A stretch of DNA of 64,000 bases from an uncultured Reyranella sp. (GTDB lineage: Bacteria; Pseudomonadota; Alphaproteobacteria; Reyranellales; Reyranellaceae), in contig NZ_CAMFKM010000009.1 in NCBI RefSeq assembly GCF_945957355.1, positions 1 to 64,000 of the forward strand, written 5' to 3'. Position 1 is the stretch's first letter; every line of letters starts with the position of its first letter. The notes beneath the pieces were generated by a model, which worked only from the letters and a program-made list of their open reading frames with translations, was not told the DNA's origin and ran no database searches. The translations under genes were made by a program, and so were the position numbers. Positions 8,009 through 16,901 of the stretch are shown in pieces.

Positions 8009-9157
8009 CTACAGCGCGACCTTCCTGAACACCTCGACGAAGCGATCGACGTCCTGCTCGTCGTTGTAGACGTGCGGGCTGATGCGTAGCCGGCCGAGGC
8101 GCGGCGCCGCGTAGACACTTTCCGCGGCCAGCTTCTGCGGCAGGTCGTCGTCCATGCCCTTGGGGAACTGGAGGCAGAGGAGGTGCGGCGCGCGCAGCTT
8201 GCGGTCGATCACGCGAACGCCGGAGTTCGCGAGCCCGTCGGCCAGCCGATCCGTGAGCATGGTGAGCCGCGCAACGATGGGATCGTTGCCCCAACCTGCC
8301 ATCATCTCCATGCCGACGGCGGCCATTTCGAGGGTGATGAAATGGTCGCGTTCGCCCATGTCGTAGCGGCGGGCGCCGTCGGCATAGGAGAGGTCGCGGA
8401 AATAGACCTTCTGCTCCGCGGCCACGCCCTTGCGCGCCGGCGCGGTCTGCTCCAGCGGCACACCGTTCTGACGACGCTTGGCGACATACAGGAAGGCGCG
8501 GCCATAGGGACCCAGGACCCACTTGTAGGTTGGGAAGATCAGGAAGTCGGGATCGAGCGTCTTGACGTCGATGCGGCGGACGCCGGCATCGTGCGTCGCA
8601 TCGACCAGGAACGCCGCGCCCGACTGGCGTGCCGCTTCGGCAACGCGCGGCAGGTCGATGGCGCCGCCATCCGACCAATGCACGGACGAGATCGAGACCA
8701 GCGACAAGGGGGCCGCGCCCGCACGCGTCATCGCTTCCAGAACCGCCGAGGTCCAGTCACCGTCGGCGGGCTGTCTCACCTGCTCGACCGCAAAGCCGCC
8801 CTCTTCGGCGCGGCTCATCCACTCGAGCACCGGCGAGGTGTGGTCGTCCTGAAGCACAAGCACACGGCTGCCGCGCGGCAGGCTCATCACCTTGCCGGCG
8901 GTCGAGACGCCGTAGCCCACCGACGGAATCAAGGCGATATCGGCGGGATCGGCGCCGATCAACGCCGCCGCCGCGCGACGCGCGCGTTCGTACTGCTTCG
9001 ACATGAAATCGGCTTCGAGCTTCCAGGGCTGCCCTTTGCGCGCCACACCGATGCGGCCCGCTTCCTGAACGGCAAGCGGTAGCGGACTCCACGCGGCGGC
9101 ATTGAGGAAGCAGACGTCGCGCGGGATGTCGAAGAGTTCACGTTGGGAAGGAAGCAT
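8009..9157 (-). CDS. Class V aminotransferase family protein
   Basis: About 382 residues of the PLP-dependent fold-type I class V group (cysteine desulfurase/isopenicillin N epimerase-like). The Schiff-base lysine is expected in FPTYKWVLGPYG; VDATHDAGV supplies the PLP-ring Asp/His region and SSVHWSDGGAIDL the neighbouring active-site block. The start is set at ATG 9157 (MLPSQRELFDIP) because the ORF-track start is a TTG in the csbD terminator region. The gene stands alone between that terminator and the hydantoinase operon promoter. The substrate cannot be assigned; desulfurase, lyase or epimerase chemistry is possible. Confidence 0.8.
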   Translation of the reverse strand: MLPSQRELFDIPRDVCFLNAAAWSPLPLAVQEAGRIGVARKGQPWKLEADFMSKQYERARRAAAALIGADPADIALIPSVGYGVSTAGKVMSLPRGSRVLVLQDDHTSPVLEWMSRAEEGGFAVEQVRQPADGDWTSAVLEAMTRAGAAPLSLVSISSVHWSDGGAIDLPRVAEAARQSGAAFLVDATHDAGVRRIDVKTLDPDFLIFPTYKWVLGPYGRAFLYVAKRRQNGVPLEQTAPARKGVAAEQKVYFRDLSYADGARRYDMGERDHFITLEMAAVGMEMMAGWGNDPIVARLTMLTDRLADGLANSGVRVIDRKLRAPHLLCLQFPKGMDDDLPQKLAAESVYAAPRLGRLRISPHVYNDEQDVDRFVEVFRKVAL

Positions 9158-9210
9158 GGGACCGCCATCTGGGAGATCCGGTACCCTAGGCCAAACGCGG
9201 AGCAAGAAAA

Positions 9211-9238
9211 AGGACGCCCGTCTTTCGGCGGGCGTCCT
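9211..9238 (-). terminator. Rho-independent terminator of csbD
   Basis: A perfect 10-bp stem (AGGACGCCCG/CGGGCGTCCT) with an 8-nt loop is followed on the minus strand by TTTTTCTT. It sits 28 bases after the csbD stop and before the aminotransferase start, so it separates the two leftward genes. Confidence 0.85.
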
Positions 9239-9265
9239 GCTCCGTGCAGATCAGGGATCGCGGGG

Positions 9266-9454
9266 TTAGCCGTCGATCGCCTTCTTCAGCGCGTCCTTGG
9301 TCTTGCCGACGGCCTGCTGCGCTTCGCCCTTGCGCTCCTGGATAGCGCCCTCGACCCGCATCTTGTCGCTGTCGACCATCTTGCCGATGCCCTGCTTGGC
9401 ATTGCCGATGGCCTCGTTGGTGACGCCCTTGATCTTGTCCGTGGTGCTGCTCAT
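9266..9454 (-). CDS. CsbD family stress-response protein
   Basis: 62 residues, much shorter than the ORF-track entry. The ATG at 9454 has AGAGGAG seven bases upstream, and MSSTTDKIKGVTNEAIGNAKQ is the classic CsbD opening, followed by EGAIQERKGEAQQAVG. CsbD proteins are small hydrophilic helical proteins strongly induced in general stress responses; their molecular role is unknown. Here the gene has an EcfG-type promoter of its own and a clear terminator, so it is a monocistronic stress gene divergent from the trehalose operon. Confidence 0.93.
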   Translation of the reverse strand: MSSTTDKIKGVTNEAIGNAKQGIGKMVDSDKMRVEGAIQERKGEAQQAVGKTKDALKKAIDG

Positions 9455-9497
9455 GACGGTCTCCTCTGTTGAGCGTTGAATGGCTTGGCGGCCTGTC

Positions 9498-9522
9498 AAC
9501 GCCCTTCCCCTGAGGACGTTCC
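9498..9522 (-). promoter_or_regulatory. EcfG-type general stress promoter for csbD
   Basis: On the minus strand the sequence is GGAAC-N16-CGTT, an exact match to the alphaproteobacterial EcfG -35/-10 elements with normal spacing. Transcription would begin near 9490, about 35 nt ahead of the csbD ATG. csbD homologues are typical members of general stress regulons. Confidence 0.75.
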
Positions 9523-9580
9523 TCGGTTCGCGGCATTGCATCTCTTGCCTTGCTGTCGCCACAACACTGCGTCTTTTTGA

Positions 9581-9605
9581 GGAACCAATGTGGTCTTTCA
9601 GCGTT
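9581..9605 (+). promoter_or_regulatory. EcfG-type general stress promoter for otsB-GH15-otsA
   Basis: GGAAC at 9581-9585 and CGTT at 9602-9605 are separated by 16 nt, identical in layout to the csbD promoter on the other strand. The start of transcription would be near 9612, giving a leader of about 105 nt before otsB. Trehalose synthesis genes are a common EcfG target in alphaproteobacteria. Confidence 0.75.
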
Positions 9606-9718
9606 GGAAAGGCACGCGCCAGGCGCGGCCGCTTCACTCGGGACGGCCCCCGAATCGCGGCGTGTTGTGGTCAAAGGCCCCTTCGCGCCCCAGGCAACCA
9701 AGGCGCAAAGGGGACGAG

Positions 9719-10477
9719 ATGGCAGCAACGGAATTCGACTACGGCTCGGCACTCTTCCTCGATCTGGACGGGACCTTGCTGGAAATCGCCGCCACGCCGG
9801 AACTCGTGGTGGTTCCACCGGCGCTGCCGGAACTTCTTGCACACCTTCATGCAATCCTCGGGGGCGCGCTCGCGATCGTCAGCGGGCGGTCGCTCAAGAC
9901 GATAGACCAGCTCCTCAAGCCGTTTACCTCCGCCGCCGCCGGCGAGCATGGCGTCACCCTGCGGTTCAGCGACGGCACGGTCGAGGAGATGCCCGCCGGT
10001 CTTGCGGTGACGCAGGCTTGGCGGGACTCGCTGGTTGCGGCGACCGAGAGATGGCCAGGTGTGCTCATCGAACCCAAGCCGCATGGTTGTGCCATTCACT
10101 ATCGCCTGGCGCCGGAACGCCATGACGATGTGTGGCGGGTCGTTCGGGCCCTCGTGCCCGACGATCACCCGTGGTTTCGCCTGATCCCGGCGCGCGAGGC
10201 CGTGGAGATCGGCCCGCGGTCCACCTCGAAGGGGCACGCGGTGGAACGCTTCATGAAGGACAATGCCTTCAAGGGCCGGCGTCCCATTTTCGTCGGCGAC
10301 GATTTCACCGACGAAGCAGGCATGAGCGCCGCTCGTCGGCATGGTGGCGAGGGGCTGCGCGTCCAGGACGTATTCGATGGCGATCCGGCGCAGGTACGCG
10401 CCTGGCTCTCGCGCAATGCCGAGCGGCTTGCGGGGCGGCCGGCAACGCGGCAGGCGGCGACGGGAGCTTCGGCATGA
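9719..10477 (+). CDS. otsB: Trehalose-6-phosphate phosphatase
   Basis: 252 residues of the HAD superfamily; it removes phosphate from trehalose-6-phosphate. Motif I is FLDLDGTLLEI, motif II region IVSGRS, the lysine of motif III lies in TSKGHAVERF, and motif IV is VGDDFTDE. The true start is ATG 9719 (MAATEFDYGS), preceded by AAGGGGA, not the GTG of the ORF track. It overlaps the GH15 gene by 4 bases. First gene of the trehalose operon behind an EcfG-type promoter, so likely induced by osmotic, desiccation or starvation stress. Confidence 0.93.
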   Translation: MAATEFDYGSALFLDLDGTLLEIAATPELVVVPPALPELLAHLHAILGGALAIVSGRSLKTIDQLLKPFTSAAAGEHGVTLRFSDGTVEEMPAGLAVTQAWRDSLVAATERWPGVLIEPKPHGCAIHYRLAPERHDDVWRVVRALVPDDHPWFRLIPAREAVEIGPRSTSKGHAVERFMKDNAFKGRRPIFVGDDFTDEAGMSAARRHGGEGLRVQDVFDGDPAQVRAWLSRNAERLAGRPATRQAATGASA

Positions 10478-12273
10478 GCACGCTCGATCTCGGCGTCGTC
10501 GGAAACTGTTCGATCGCGAGCCTGATCGACCGCAACGGTCGCCACGTCTGGCACGGCCTGGGCCGGCTCGATGGCGATCCGGTTTTCAATGCCCTGCTGG
10601 GCGGCAACGATCCGCAGTCGGGTTTCATGGACGTCGTCGTCGACGGCATGAAGGACAGCCGCCAGCGCTATGTTCCTAATACGGCGATTCTCGAAACGAC
10701 GATCGACGGCGCGGGCGGCACAGCGCGCATCTGGGATTTTGCGCCGCGCTTCCGCCGTTTCGGGCGCATGTTCCGGCCTCCCATGCTGATGCGCCGGCTC
10801 GAGCCCGTGGCTGGCCGGCCACGCATTACCCTGCGCCTGCGTCCCACCTTCAATTACGGTGCGCGCCAGTCGCAGGTCACGATGGGTAGCAATCACATAC
10901 GTTACTACGGCGATGACGCCGTGCTGCGGCTCACCACCGACGCCTCGCTGAACTACGTGCTCCACGAGACCGAATTCTCGCTCGACCGGCCGCTCACCCT
11001 CATCGTCGGGGCCGACGAGAGCATCACCGACAATGTCGATCAGCTGTCGCGCTCCTTCCTCAGCGAGACGGAGGTCTATTGGCAGGGGTGGGTGCGCGAC
11101 CTCAACATCCCGTTCGACTGGCAGGTTGCCGTCATTCGTGCCGCCATCACCCTCAAGCTCTGCAGCTACGAGGACACCGGCGCGGTACTGGCCGCCCTTA
11201 CGACGTCGGTGCCGGAGGCCGCGGGCACGGTGCGCAACTGGGATTACCGGTTCACCTGGCTGCGCGACGCCTTCTTCACGGTGACGGCGCTCAATCGCCT
11301 GTCGGCGACCCGCACGATGGAAAGCTATGTGCGCTTCATCATCGATGTGGTCGAGGCCGGCAGCACGCACGGCGAGGTTCACAATGTGGCGCCGTTGTTC
11401 CCGATCGCGCCGGGCACCGACACGCTGGAACGCCTGATCGATACGCTGCCCGGCTATCGCGGCTACGGGCCGGTGCGTATCGGCAACGCGGCCGTCGGCC
11501 AACGGCAGAACGACGTCTATGGCTCGATGGTGCTGACGGCGGCCCAGATGTTCTGGGACGAGCGCCTGCCACGCCAGGGCGATGTCGAACTCTATCGCCA
11601 GCTCTGCGTCGTGGGCGACGAAGCCCATCGCGCCGCGCTCACGCCCGATGCCGGCCTCTGGGAATATCGCGAGCGCGAGGAGATTCACACTTTCTCGGCC
11701 GCCATGTGCTGGGCCGCCCAGCACCGGCTGGGCCTGATCGCGCGACGGGTCGGCCTCGATGGCGAATCGCGCGAATGGCTGGCCAAGGCGGGCGTGCTGC
11801 GCCAGGAGATCCTCCAGCGGGGCACCACATCCGAAGGATGGTTGTCGGGCGTGCTCGATCGCGAAATGGCCGACGCTTCCAGCCTGGTGTTTCCCGAAAT
11901 TGGCCTGCTGCGCTCCGACGACCCGCGCTTCCACGCCACCCTCGACATGGTTTCGAAGAAGCTGATGAAGAACGGCTTCCTCATGCGCTACGTCGAGGCC
12001 GACGATTTCGGCGCGCCGTCCAACGCCTTCCTGCTCTGCACCTTCTGGTACATCGACGCGCTGGCCAGCGTCGGCCGCCGCGAGGAGGCGCTCGAGCTCT
12101 TCAACAACGTGCTGGCCCGGCGCAATCATGTCGGGCTGCTCTCCGAGGACCTCGATCCGCGCACCGGGGAACTGTGGGGCAACTTCCCGCAGACCTACAG
12201 CCAGGTCGGCCTCATCCTGTCGGCCATGCGGCTCTCGCGGAGCTGGGAGGAGGGGCTGTGGCACGCCTCGTGA
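10474..12273 (+). CDS. Glycoside hydrolase family 15 protein
   Basis: 599 residues. The N-terminal beta domain opens with DLGVVGNCSIASLIDRNG; the (alpha/alpha)6 barrel includes RNWDYRFTWLRDA and the late block LLSEDLDPRTGELWGNFPQ, which in GH15 carries a catalytic glutamate region. No signal peptide, so it acts in the cytoplasm. GH15 members are glucoamylases, glucodextranases or trehalases. Lying between otsB and otsA and coupled to both by overlaps, it may hydrolyse trehalose or a related glucan and so set the trehalose level. Start ATG 10474 is chosen from the overlap; the longer ORF is out-of-gene sequence. Confidence 0.9.
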   Translation: MSTLDLGVVGNCSIASLIDRNGRHVWHGLGRLDGDPVFNALLGGNDPQSGFMDVVVDGMKDSRQRYVPNTAILETTIDGAGGTARIWDFAPRFRRFGRMFRPPMLMRRLEPVAGRPRITLRLRPTFNYGARQSQVTMGSNHIRYYGDDAVLRLTTDASLNYVLHETEFSLDRPLTLIVGADESITDNVDQLSRSFLSETEVYWQGWVRDLNIPFDWQVAVIRAAITLKLCSYEDTGAVLAALTTSVPEAAGTVRNWDYRFTWLRDAFFTVTALNRLSATRTMESYVRFIIDVVEAGSTHGEVHNVAPLFPIAPGTDTLERLIDTLPGYRGYGPVRIGNAAVGQRQNDVYGSMVLTAAQMFWDERLPRQGDVELYRQLCVVGDEAHRAALTPDAGLWEYREREEIHTFSAAMCWAAQHRLGLIARRVGLDGESREWLAKAGVLRQEILQRGTTSEGWLSGVLDREMADASSLVFPEIGLLRSDDPRFHATLDMVSKKLMKNGFLMRYVEADDFGAPSNAFLLCTFWYIDALASVGRREEALELFNNVLARRNHVGLLSEDLDPRTGELWGNFPQTYSQVGLILSAMRLSRSWEEGLWHAS

Positions 12274-13643
12274 TCGTCTCCAACAGGGTCCCGGTGCCGA
12301 AGGCGCGGGGCGCCTCGGCCGGCGGCCTGGCGGTGGCGCTGCGCGACCTGATGACGCCCGGGGCGATGTGGTTCGGCTGGAGCGGACGGCTATCGTCAGA
12401 GCCCTCTGCGCAACCCGCCATCGTCGAGGCGCGCGGCGTAACCTACGCGACGGTCGATCTCACGCCCGAGGCCTATCGTGGCTTTTACGTCGGATTTGCA
12501 AACGGCGCCTTGTGGCCGCTACTGCACTTCCGGCTGGGGTTGATGCATTTCCGCCGCGAGGACTACGAGGGCTACCTCTCGGTCAACCGCTCCTTCGCCT
12601 CGGCGCTCGCGCCACTGCTGCAGGGCGACGACACGGTATGGGCGCACGACTATCATCTGATCCCGTTCGCCCGCCTGTTGCGTAATCGGGGTTTCCAGGG
12701 GCGGCTCGGATTTTTCCTGCACGTGCCCTTCGTCCCACCCTCGATGCTCGAGGCCATGCCGGTGGCGCGCGAGCTGGTCGCCGATCTCTGCGCTTACGAC
12801 GTCGTCGGCTTCCAGACCGAGGAACATGCCCGCGACTTTCGCGACTGTGCGCAACGCCTGCTGGGGGCCACGGTCGAGGGCGAGTGGATTCGCCTTGCCG
12901 GGCGGCGGGTGCGCGCCTTCGCCGATCCGATCGGCATCGATGCCCAGAGCTTCGCCCAGGACGCCGTGCGGGCCGAGAGCGACAAGGCGGTGCAGCGGGT
13001 TGCCGAGAGCCTGTCGAACCGCGCGCTCGCCATCGGCGTCGACCGGCTGGACTACTCGAAGGGCCTGCCGCACCGCTTCGAAGCCTTCGGCCGGCTGATC
13101 GAGAAGCATCCCGAGCACAAGCGGCGCATTCACTTCCTGCAGATCTGCCCACGCTCGCGCGAGGAGGTCGACGAGTATCGCAAGCTGCGCACCGAGCTCG
13201 ACCGGCTGGCTGGCCGCATCAACGGCCGCTTCTCGGAGTTCGACTGGACGCCGCTCAGGTATTCCACCCGGGCTGCGCCGCGCGCGACCCTGGCGGGACT
13301 TTACCGCCTCGGCCGGATCGGCGTCGTGACGCCACTGCGCGACGGCATGAACCTGGTCGCCAAGGAATTCGTGGCGGCCCAATCGGACGAGGATCCCGGC
13401 GTGCTGGTTCTGTCGCAGTTCGCCGGGGCTGCGCAGGACCTCACCGAGGCGCTGATCGTGAACCCGTTCGATCCCGATGCCATCGCCGATGCGATGCATG
13501 TGGCGCTCACCATGCCCTTGTCGGAGCGGCGGGAACGTCACAGCGTTCTGAAGGAGAAGGTCCTGCGCACGACGGCGGAAGCCTACTGCCGGCGCTTCAT
13601 CGAGGCCCTCGAAGCGCCGTCGGACGCGCGCGCGGCGGCCTAG
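12258..13643 (+). CDS. otsA: Trehalose-6-phosphate synthase
   Basis: 461 residues of glycosyltransferase family 20, joining UDP-glucose (or another NDP-glucose) to glucose-6-phosphate. Visible blocks: [11 protein letters not shown] at the N terminus, the [10 protein letters not shown] loop, [35 protein letters not shown] and [20 protein letters not shown] start at 12258 is used, with GGGAGG upstream and a 16-bp overlap with the GH15 gene. Third gene of the stress operon. Its stop overlaps the convergent GNAT gene by 4 bases, leaving no room for a terminator. Confidence 0.93.
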   Translation: MARLVIVSNRVPVPKARGASAGGLAVALRDLMTPGAMWFGWSGRLSSEPSAQPAIVEARGVTYATVDLTPEAYRGFYVGFANGALWPLLHFRLGLMHFRREDYEGYLSVNRSFASALAPLLQGDDTVWAHDYHLIPFARLLRNRGFQGRLGFFLHVPFVPPSMLEAMPVARELVADLCAYDVVGFQTEEHARDFRDCAQRLLGATVEGEWIRLAGRRVRAFADPIGIDAQSFAQDAVRAESDKAVQRVAESLSNRALAIGVDRLDYSKGLPHRFEAFGRLIEKHPEHKRRIHFLQICPRSREEVDEYRKLRTELDRLAGRINGRFSEFDWTPLRYSTRAAPRATLAGLYRLGRIGVVTPLRDGMNLVAKEFVAAQSDEDPGVLVLSQFAGAAQDLTEALIVNPFDPDAIADAMHVALTMPLSERRERHSVLKEKVLRTTAEAYCRRFIEALEAPSDARAAA

Positions 13644-14170
13644 GAAACCAGGCCGAATGCTGTCGGATAGACGATCAGCCCGTCGTCTCCGTCGAGCGCG
13701 CCCGGCACCAGTTCCAGGGCCATGAACGAGTCGCCTTCGAACGGTGCGTCGAGGCCGCTGGCCAGCTCGGCCGAGAAGCCGAAGCGCGGATAGAATCCCG
13801 GATGGCCGAGTACCACGACGGCCTGCCACTCGCGGCGGCGCGCCAGGTCGAGCCCGGTCTCGACGAGGGCGCTGCCGATGCCCGCGTTCTGGTGGTCAGG
13901 ATGGACGCACATCGGCGCGAGCGACAGGGTCGGCACGGCGTCGTCGTCGACCATCGTCGTCAGCGCGCTGAACAGGATGTGTCCCACGATGGCGCCGTCC
14001 TCGACCGCCACCAGCTCGACCGCATCGATGAAGGCCTCGCGTAGCTCCTCGATCAGCTTGCCCTCGAACGGGCTACCGAACGCCAGGTCGTTCAGGCGGC
14101 GGATCGCCTCGTCGTCCGCCGGTTCGCGCTCGCGGATCACCACATCGTGGCCGCTGCCCGGCCCGGCCAT
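13640..14170 (-). CDS. GNAT family N-acetyltransferase
   Basis: 176 residues resembling the YhbS group. The acetyl-CoA site is in LAPMCVHPDHQNAGIGSALVE, the usual Q/RxxGxG/A loop, and GHPGFYPRFGFSA is the characteristic late motif. Acceptor unknown. It is the last gene of a leftward run; its start lies inside the 3' end of the flavin-binding protein gene (34-bp overlap), which indicates coupling. It may modify an amino group on a small molecule or protein. Confidence 0.85.
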   Translation of the reverse strand: MAGPGSGHDVVIREREPADDEAIRRLNDLAFGSPFEGKLIEELREAFIDAVELVAVEDGAIVGHILFSALTTMVDDDAVPTLSLAPMCVHPDHQNAGIGSALVETGLDLARRREWQAVVVLGHPGFYPRFGFSAELASGLDAPFEGDSFMALELVPGALDGDDGLIVYPTAFGLVS

Positions 14171-14751
14171 TCGCGATCGTAGGTTTCGCCGCCAACTCTC
14201 TCGTTGCTCAACGCCGCCAGGATCTGGCCGGCGCTAGGCAACGACTTGGGATCGATGTGCCGCTTGGGGTTCCACAGCTCCGAGCGGACCAGCGCGCGAG
14301 CGCATTGAAAATAGACGGCATCGACCTCGATCACGGCCACCGAGCGCGGCGCCTTCTCCTCGACGGCGAAGGACTCCAGCAGATCCGGGGCGACGCTGAG
14401 ATGGGCGCGGCCGTTCACGCGCAGCGTGTTACCGACGCCGGGGATCATGAACAGCAGCGCCATCCGCGGGTCGCGCACGATGTTGCGCAGCGAATCGATG
14501 CGGTTGTTGCCGCGGCGGTCGGGCAGCATGAGCGTCTTCTCGTCATGTACCCGAACGAAGCCCGGCCGGTCGCCGCGCGGCGAGCAGTCGAGACCCTCGG
14601 GGCCGGACGTCGCCAGCGCCGCATAGGGCGACGCCTCGATGTAGGCGCGGTAGTGCGGCGTGATCCAGTTCACTTCCTTGACCGTCGACGCTTCGACCGG
14701 CCGACCGTAGATCGCCTCGAGCTCGGCTTCCGTTCTCAGGATGTCGGACAT
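14137..14751 (-). CDS. Pyridoxamine 5'-phosphate oxidase-like FMN-binding protein
   Basis: 204 residues from ATG 14751 (MSDILRTEAELE). The split-barrel core is seen in PYAALATSGPEGLDCSPRGD, KTLMLPDRRGNNRIDSLRN and RMALLFMIPGVGNTLRVNG, which together match the MSMEG_1061-type flavin reductase group. Such proteins bind FMN or F420 and reduce varied substrates. The start is 5 bases before the stop of the CoA-transferase gene, so the two are coupled. The longer ORF-track start lies inside the upstream gene and is rejected. Confidence 0.85.
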   Translation of the reverse strand: MSDILRTEAELEAIYGRPVEASTVKEVNWITPHYRAYIEASPYAALATSGPEGLDCSPRGDRPGFVRVHDEKTLMLPDRRGNNRIDSLRNIVRDPRMALLFMIPGVGNTLRVNGRAHLSVAPDLLESFAVEEKAPRSVAVIEVDAVYFQCARALVRSELWNPKRHIDPKSLPSAGQILAALSNERVGGETYDREWPGRAAATMW

Positions 14752-14755
14752 GCTG

Positions 14756-16132
14756 CTAGGCCCACTGCGCGGGAGAGGTGCCGAGAGGTTCGGCGGGACG
14801 GGCGTAATAGGCCGGTGTTTCGCCAAGCTGTACCACCGGCTTCAGGTGGCGCAGCCGGCCGAGCGGGCCGACGCTTTCGGTGAGGAGCGGCAGCAGCGTG
14901 CTCTCGGGCAGTTCGGCGGCGCCCTTGCCGGCGTCGACGAGGCCAAGGCCCGCGAGCCAGTGTGCGACCTGGACCAGCGAGACGCGGACCTGCCAGGAGC
15001 CGCCCTGCTCGACCCGGCGGGCCAGCGCCACCAGCGCGCCCAGCGCGCCGAGATAGCCCGCGATGTAGTCGAGGGCCTGGACCGGCAGGTTGCGCGGCTT
15101 GTCCAGCGAGCCTTGCGTCGCGGCAAGGCCGGTCACGTTCTGCACGATCGAGTCGAAGCCGCGGCGCGACGACCACGGGCCTTCATGGCCGTAGGCGCAG
15201 AGGCTGACGCAGACGATGCCGGGCCGCAGCGCCGCCACCTGCTCGGGCGAGAAGCCGCGCGCCGCGAGCGTGCCGGGGCGATAGCCCTGGGTGAAGATGT
15301 CGGCCTGCTTCAGGAGCGCCTTCATCGTTTCGACGCCGGAAGGGTCGCGCAGATCGATCCAGGCACAGCGCTTGCCATGGCCGGTGTCCATCAGCAGTTC
15401 GGCCTGGTAGGGCAGGTGAGGCGCCGCGACGTGCAGCACGTCGGCGCCGTTCTCCGCCAGCACGCGGCCACTCGTCGGACCGGCGAGCACACGGGTGAGA
15501 TCGAAGGCGCGCACGCCCGACAGCGGGCGCTCGCCCTTGGGCAGGGGCTCTGCCGGCGCGTCGCCGATCTTCACGATGTCGATCAGCGGCAGCTTCGCCA
15601 CCGCGACGCCGTGCGGGTGGGCGTTCCATTCGTCGCGGCTGCGTGTCAGGCCGCCGACGCAACCGCCGTCGGCGATCGCCTGCTCGATCGCGAGCCCGTC
15701 CCACTTGGCGACGGCGGCGGCCAGCGCCTCGCGCGTGTCGCCCTCGGCGCCGGCAATACGCAGCGCGCCCGCGCGATGGTGCGGATGGTTGGTATGGATG
15801 AACATGTGCCGACCGTCGCGCGTCGGATAGTGGCCGGACAGGGGATCCCACGACACCGGCCGTTCGCCGTTGCGCAGGACGTAGGTGTTGGAACGCAGCG
15901 ATGCAGTGGCAGCCGCGACGTCGACCGAGACCGGCTGGGGCCTGCCGGTCTTCAGCCGCCACAGGTCGGAGACGGCGAGACCGACGGCGCCCAGAGCCGC
16001 GGCGCCGGCGGTGCCGACGCGCCACGGGGTCTGGAACACCGGATCGTCGCCCCCCGCGATCGTGAGCCGGTCGTCGGCGCGCGGGCTGCGTCCGAGCTGG
16101 CCCAGGATCGAATAGGCCAGGTCGGTGTTCAC
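14756..16132 (-). CDS. CaiB/BaiF family CoA-transferase
   Basis: 458 residues of class III CoA-transferases, which move CoA between carboxylic acids through an enzyme-bound aspartyl-CoA thioester. The core is LSGVRAFDLTRVLAGPTSGRVLAENGADVLHV, with DLRDPSGVETMKALLKQADIF and PGIVCVSLCAYGHEGPWS later. The first roughly 190 residues precede this core and resemble the small domain normally at the C terminus, so the protein looks like the two-part or permuted form common in alphaproteobacteria. It overlaps the hydrolase gene by 4 bases. Substrate unknown. Confidence 0.88.
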   Translation of the reverse strand: MNTDLAYSILGQLGRSPRADDRLTIAGGDDPVFQTPWRVGTAGAAALGAVGLAVSDLWRLKTGRPQPVSVDVAAATASLRSNTYVLRNGERPVSWDPLSGHYPTRDGRHMFIHTNHPHHRAGALRIAGAEGDTREALAAAVAKWDGLAIEQAIADGGCVGGLTRSRDEWNAHPHGVAVAKLPLIDIVKIGDAPAEPLPKGERPLSGVRAFDLTRVLAGPTSGRVLAENGADVLHVAAPHLPYQAELLMDTGHGKRCAWIDLRDPSGVETMKALLKQADIFTQGYRPGTLAARGFSPEQVAALRPGIVCVSLCAYGHEGPWSSRRGFDSIVQNVTGLAATQGSLDKPRNLPVQALDYIAGYLGALGALVALARRVEQGGSWQVRVSLVQVAHWLAGLGLVDAGKGAAELPESTLLPLLTESVGPLGRLRHLKPVVQLGETPAYYARPAEPLGTSPAQWA

Positions 16133-16845
16133 TTGCTGCCCGCCATGATCTTCGTCAGCAGGGCCATGAACTCGTTCGGGCAGGTGATGTGCGGGTTGTG
16201 GCTGGTGTCGAGTTCGTGGCAGGTCCAGCCGGCTTCGCTGCGCGCCCGGTCGGCGAACTGGCGGAACGGGTCGCCGGGGCCGTTGCGGGTCGCATAGATG
16301 AAATCGCGGGGCGGCAGGGGCTCCTTGGACTCGAGCTTGATCCTTTGCTCGAAGGTCTTGATCGGCTGCGGCCGGCGGCGCGGGCCGGCCCAGGCGACGT
16401 CCTCAGGAGAGGTGTCGGGCGGCATCGGATTGACGGGCATCTTCCAGCCGTCGCCCTCTCTCTCCGCGCCCTTGCGCATGTTGCCCTCGGCCTTCGGCCC
16501 GACCAGGTCGAACAGGCTCTGTCCGTCCCTGGGCGCGAAGGCGTCGACGTACACGATGCGTGCAAGACGGTGGGGGATCCTGTCGGCAACGCCGGTAGCG
16601 ACCATGCCGCCATAGGAATGGCCCAGCAGGACGACGTCGTTCAGGTCCTCGAACTCGATCTCGGAGACGATGTCCTGGATGTGGGTGGAGAGATCCACGG
16701 CGGGAGTGGCGAGGTGGGCGCGGGCACCGAGGCCGGTATAGGTCGGGGCATAGAACTGGTGGCCGGCCGCCTGCAGCAGCGGACGCATCTTCTTCCACGC
16801 CCAGGCCGCCGACCAGGCGCCGTGCGCCAGAACGATATTTGCCAT
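16129..16845 (-). CDS. Alpha/beta hydrolase
   Basis: 238 residues from ATG 16845, which has GGGAGGT upstream; the 386-residue ORF runs back over feoAB and is not real. Oxyanion motif IVLAHGAWSAAW, nucleophile elbow LLGHSYGG and the late histidine in LDTSHNPHITCP complete a plausible Ser-Asp-His triad. It resembles esterases of the methyl-salicylate/hydroxynitrile lyase-like group. First gene of the leftward run with the CoA-transferase, so an ester or lactone feeding a CoA-activation step is possible. Confidence 0.88.
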   Translation of the reverse strand: MANIVLAHGAWSAAWAWKKMRPLLQAAGHQFYAPTYTGLGARAHLATPAVDLSTHIQDIVSEIEFEDLNDVVLLGHSYGGMVATGVADRIPHRLARIVYVDAFAPRDGQSLFDLVGPKAEGNMRKGAEREGDGWKMPVNPMPPDTSPEDVAWAGPRRRPQPIKTFEQRIKLESKEPLPPRDFIYATRNGPGDPFRQFADRARSEAGWTCHELDTSHNPHITCPNEFMALLTKIMAGSK

Positions 16846-16901
16846 TTCTCTACCTCCCGCTGGCACGCCAACTTTATCAATGCTACTACGACTTACTCTC
16901 A

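Noticed and set aside
10165-12264. 699-residue minus-strand ORF opposite the GH15 gene
   Set aside because: His/Arg/Gly-rich composition typical of antisense frames in GC-rich DNA; no motifs, while the plus strand carries GH15 signatures.
16846-16901. Fur or Irr box upstream of feoA
   Set aside because: The gap is AT-richer than its surroundings, but no recognisable symmetric iron box could be aligned.
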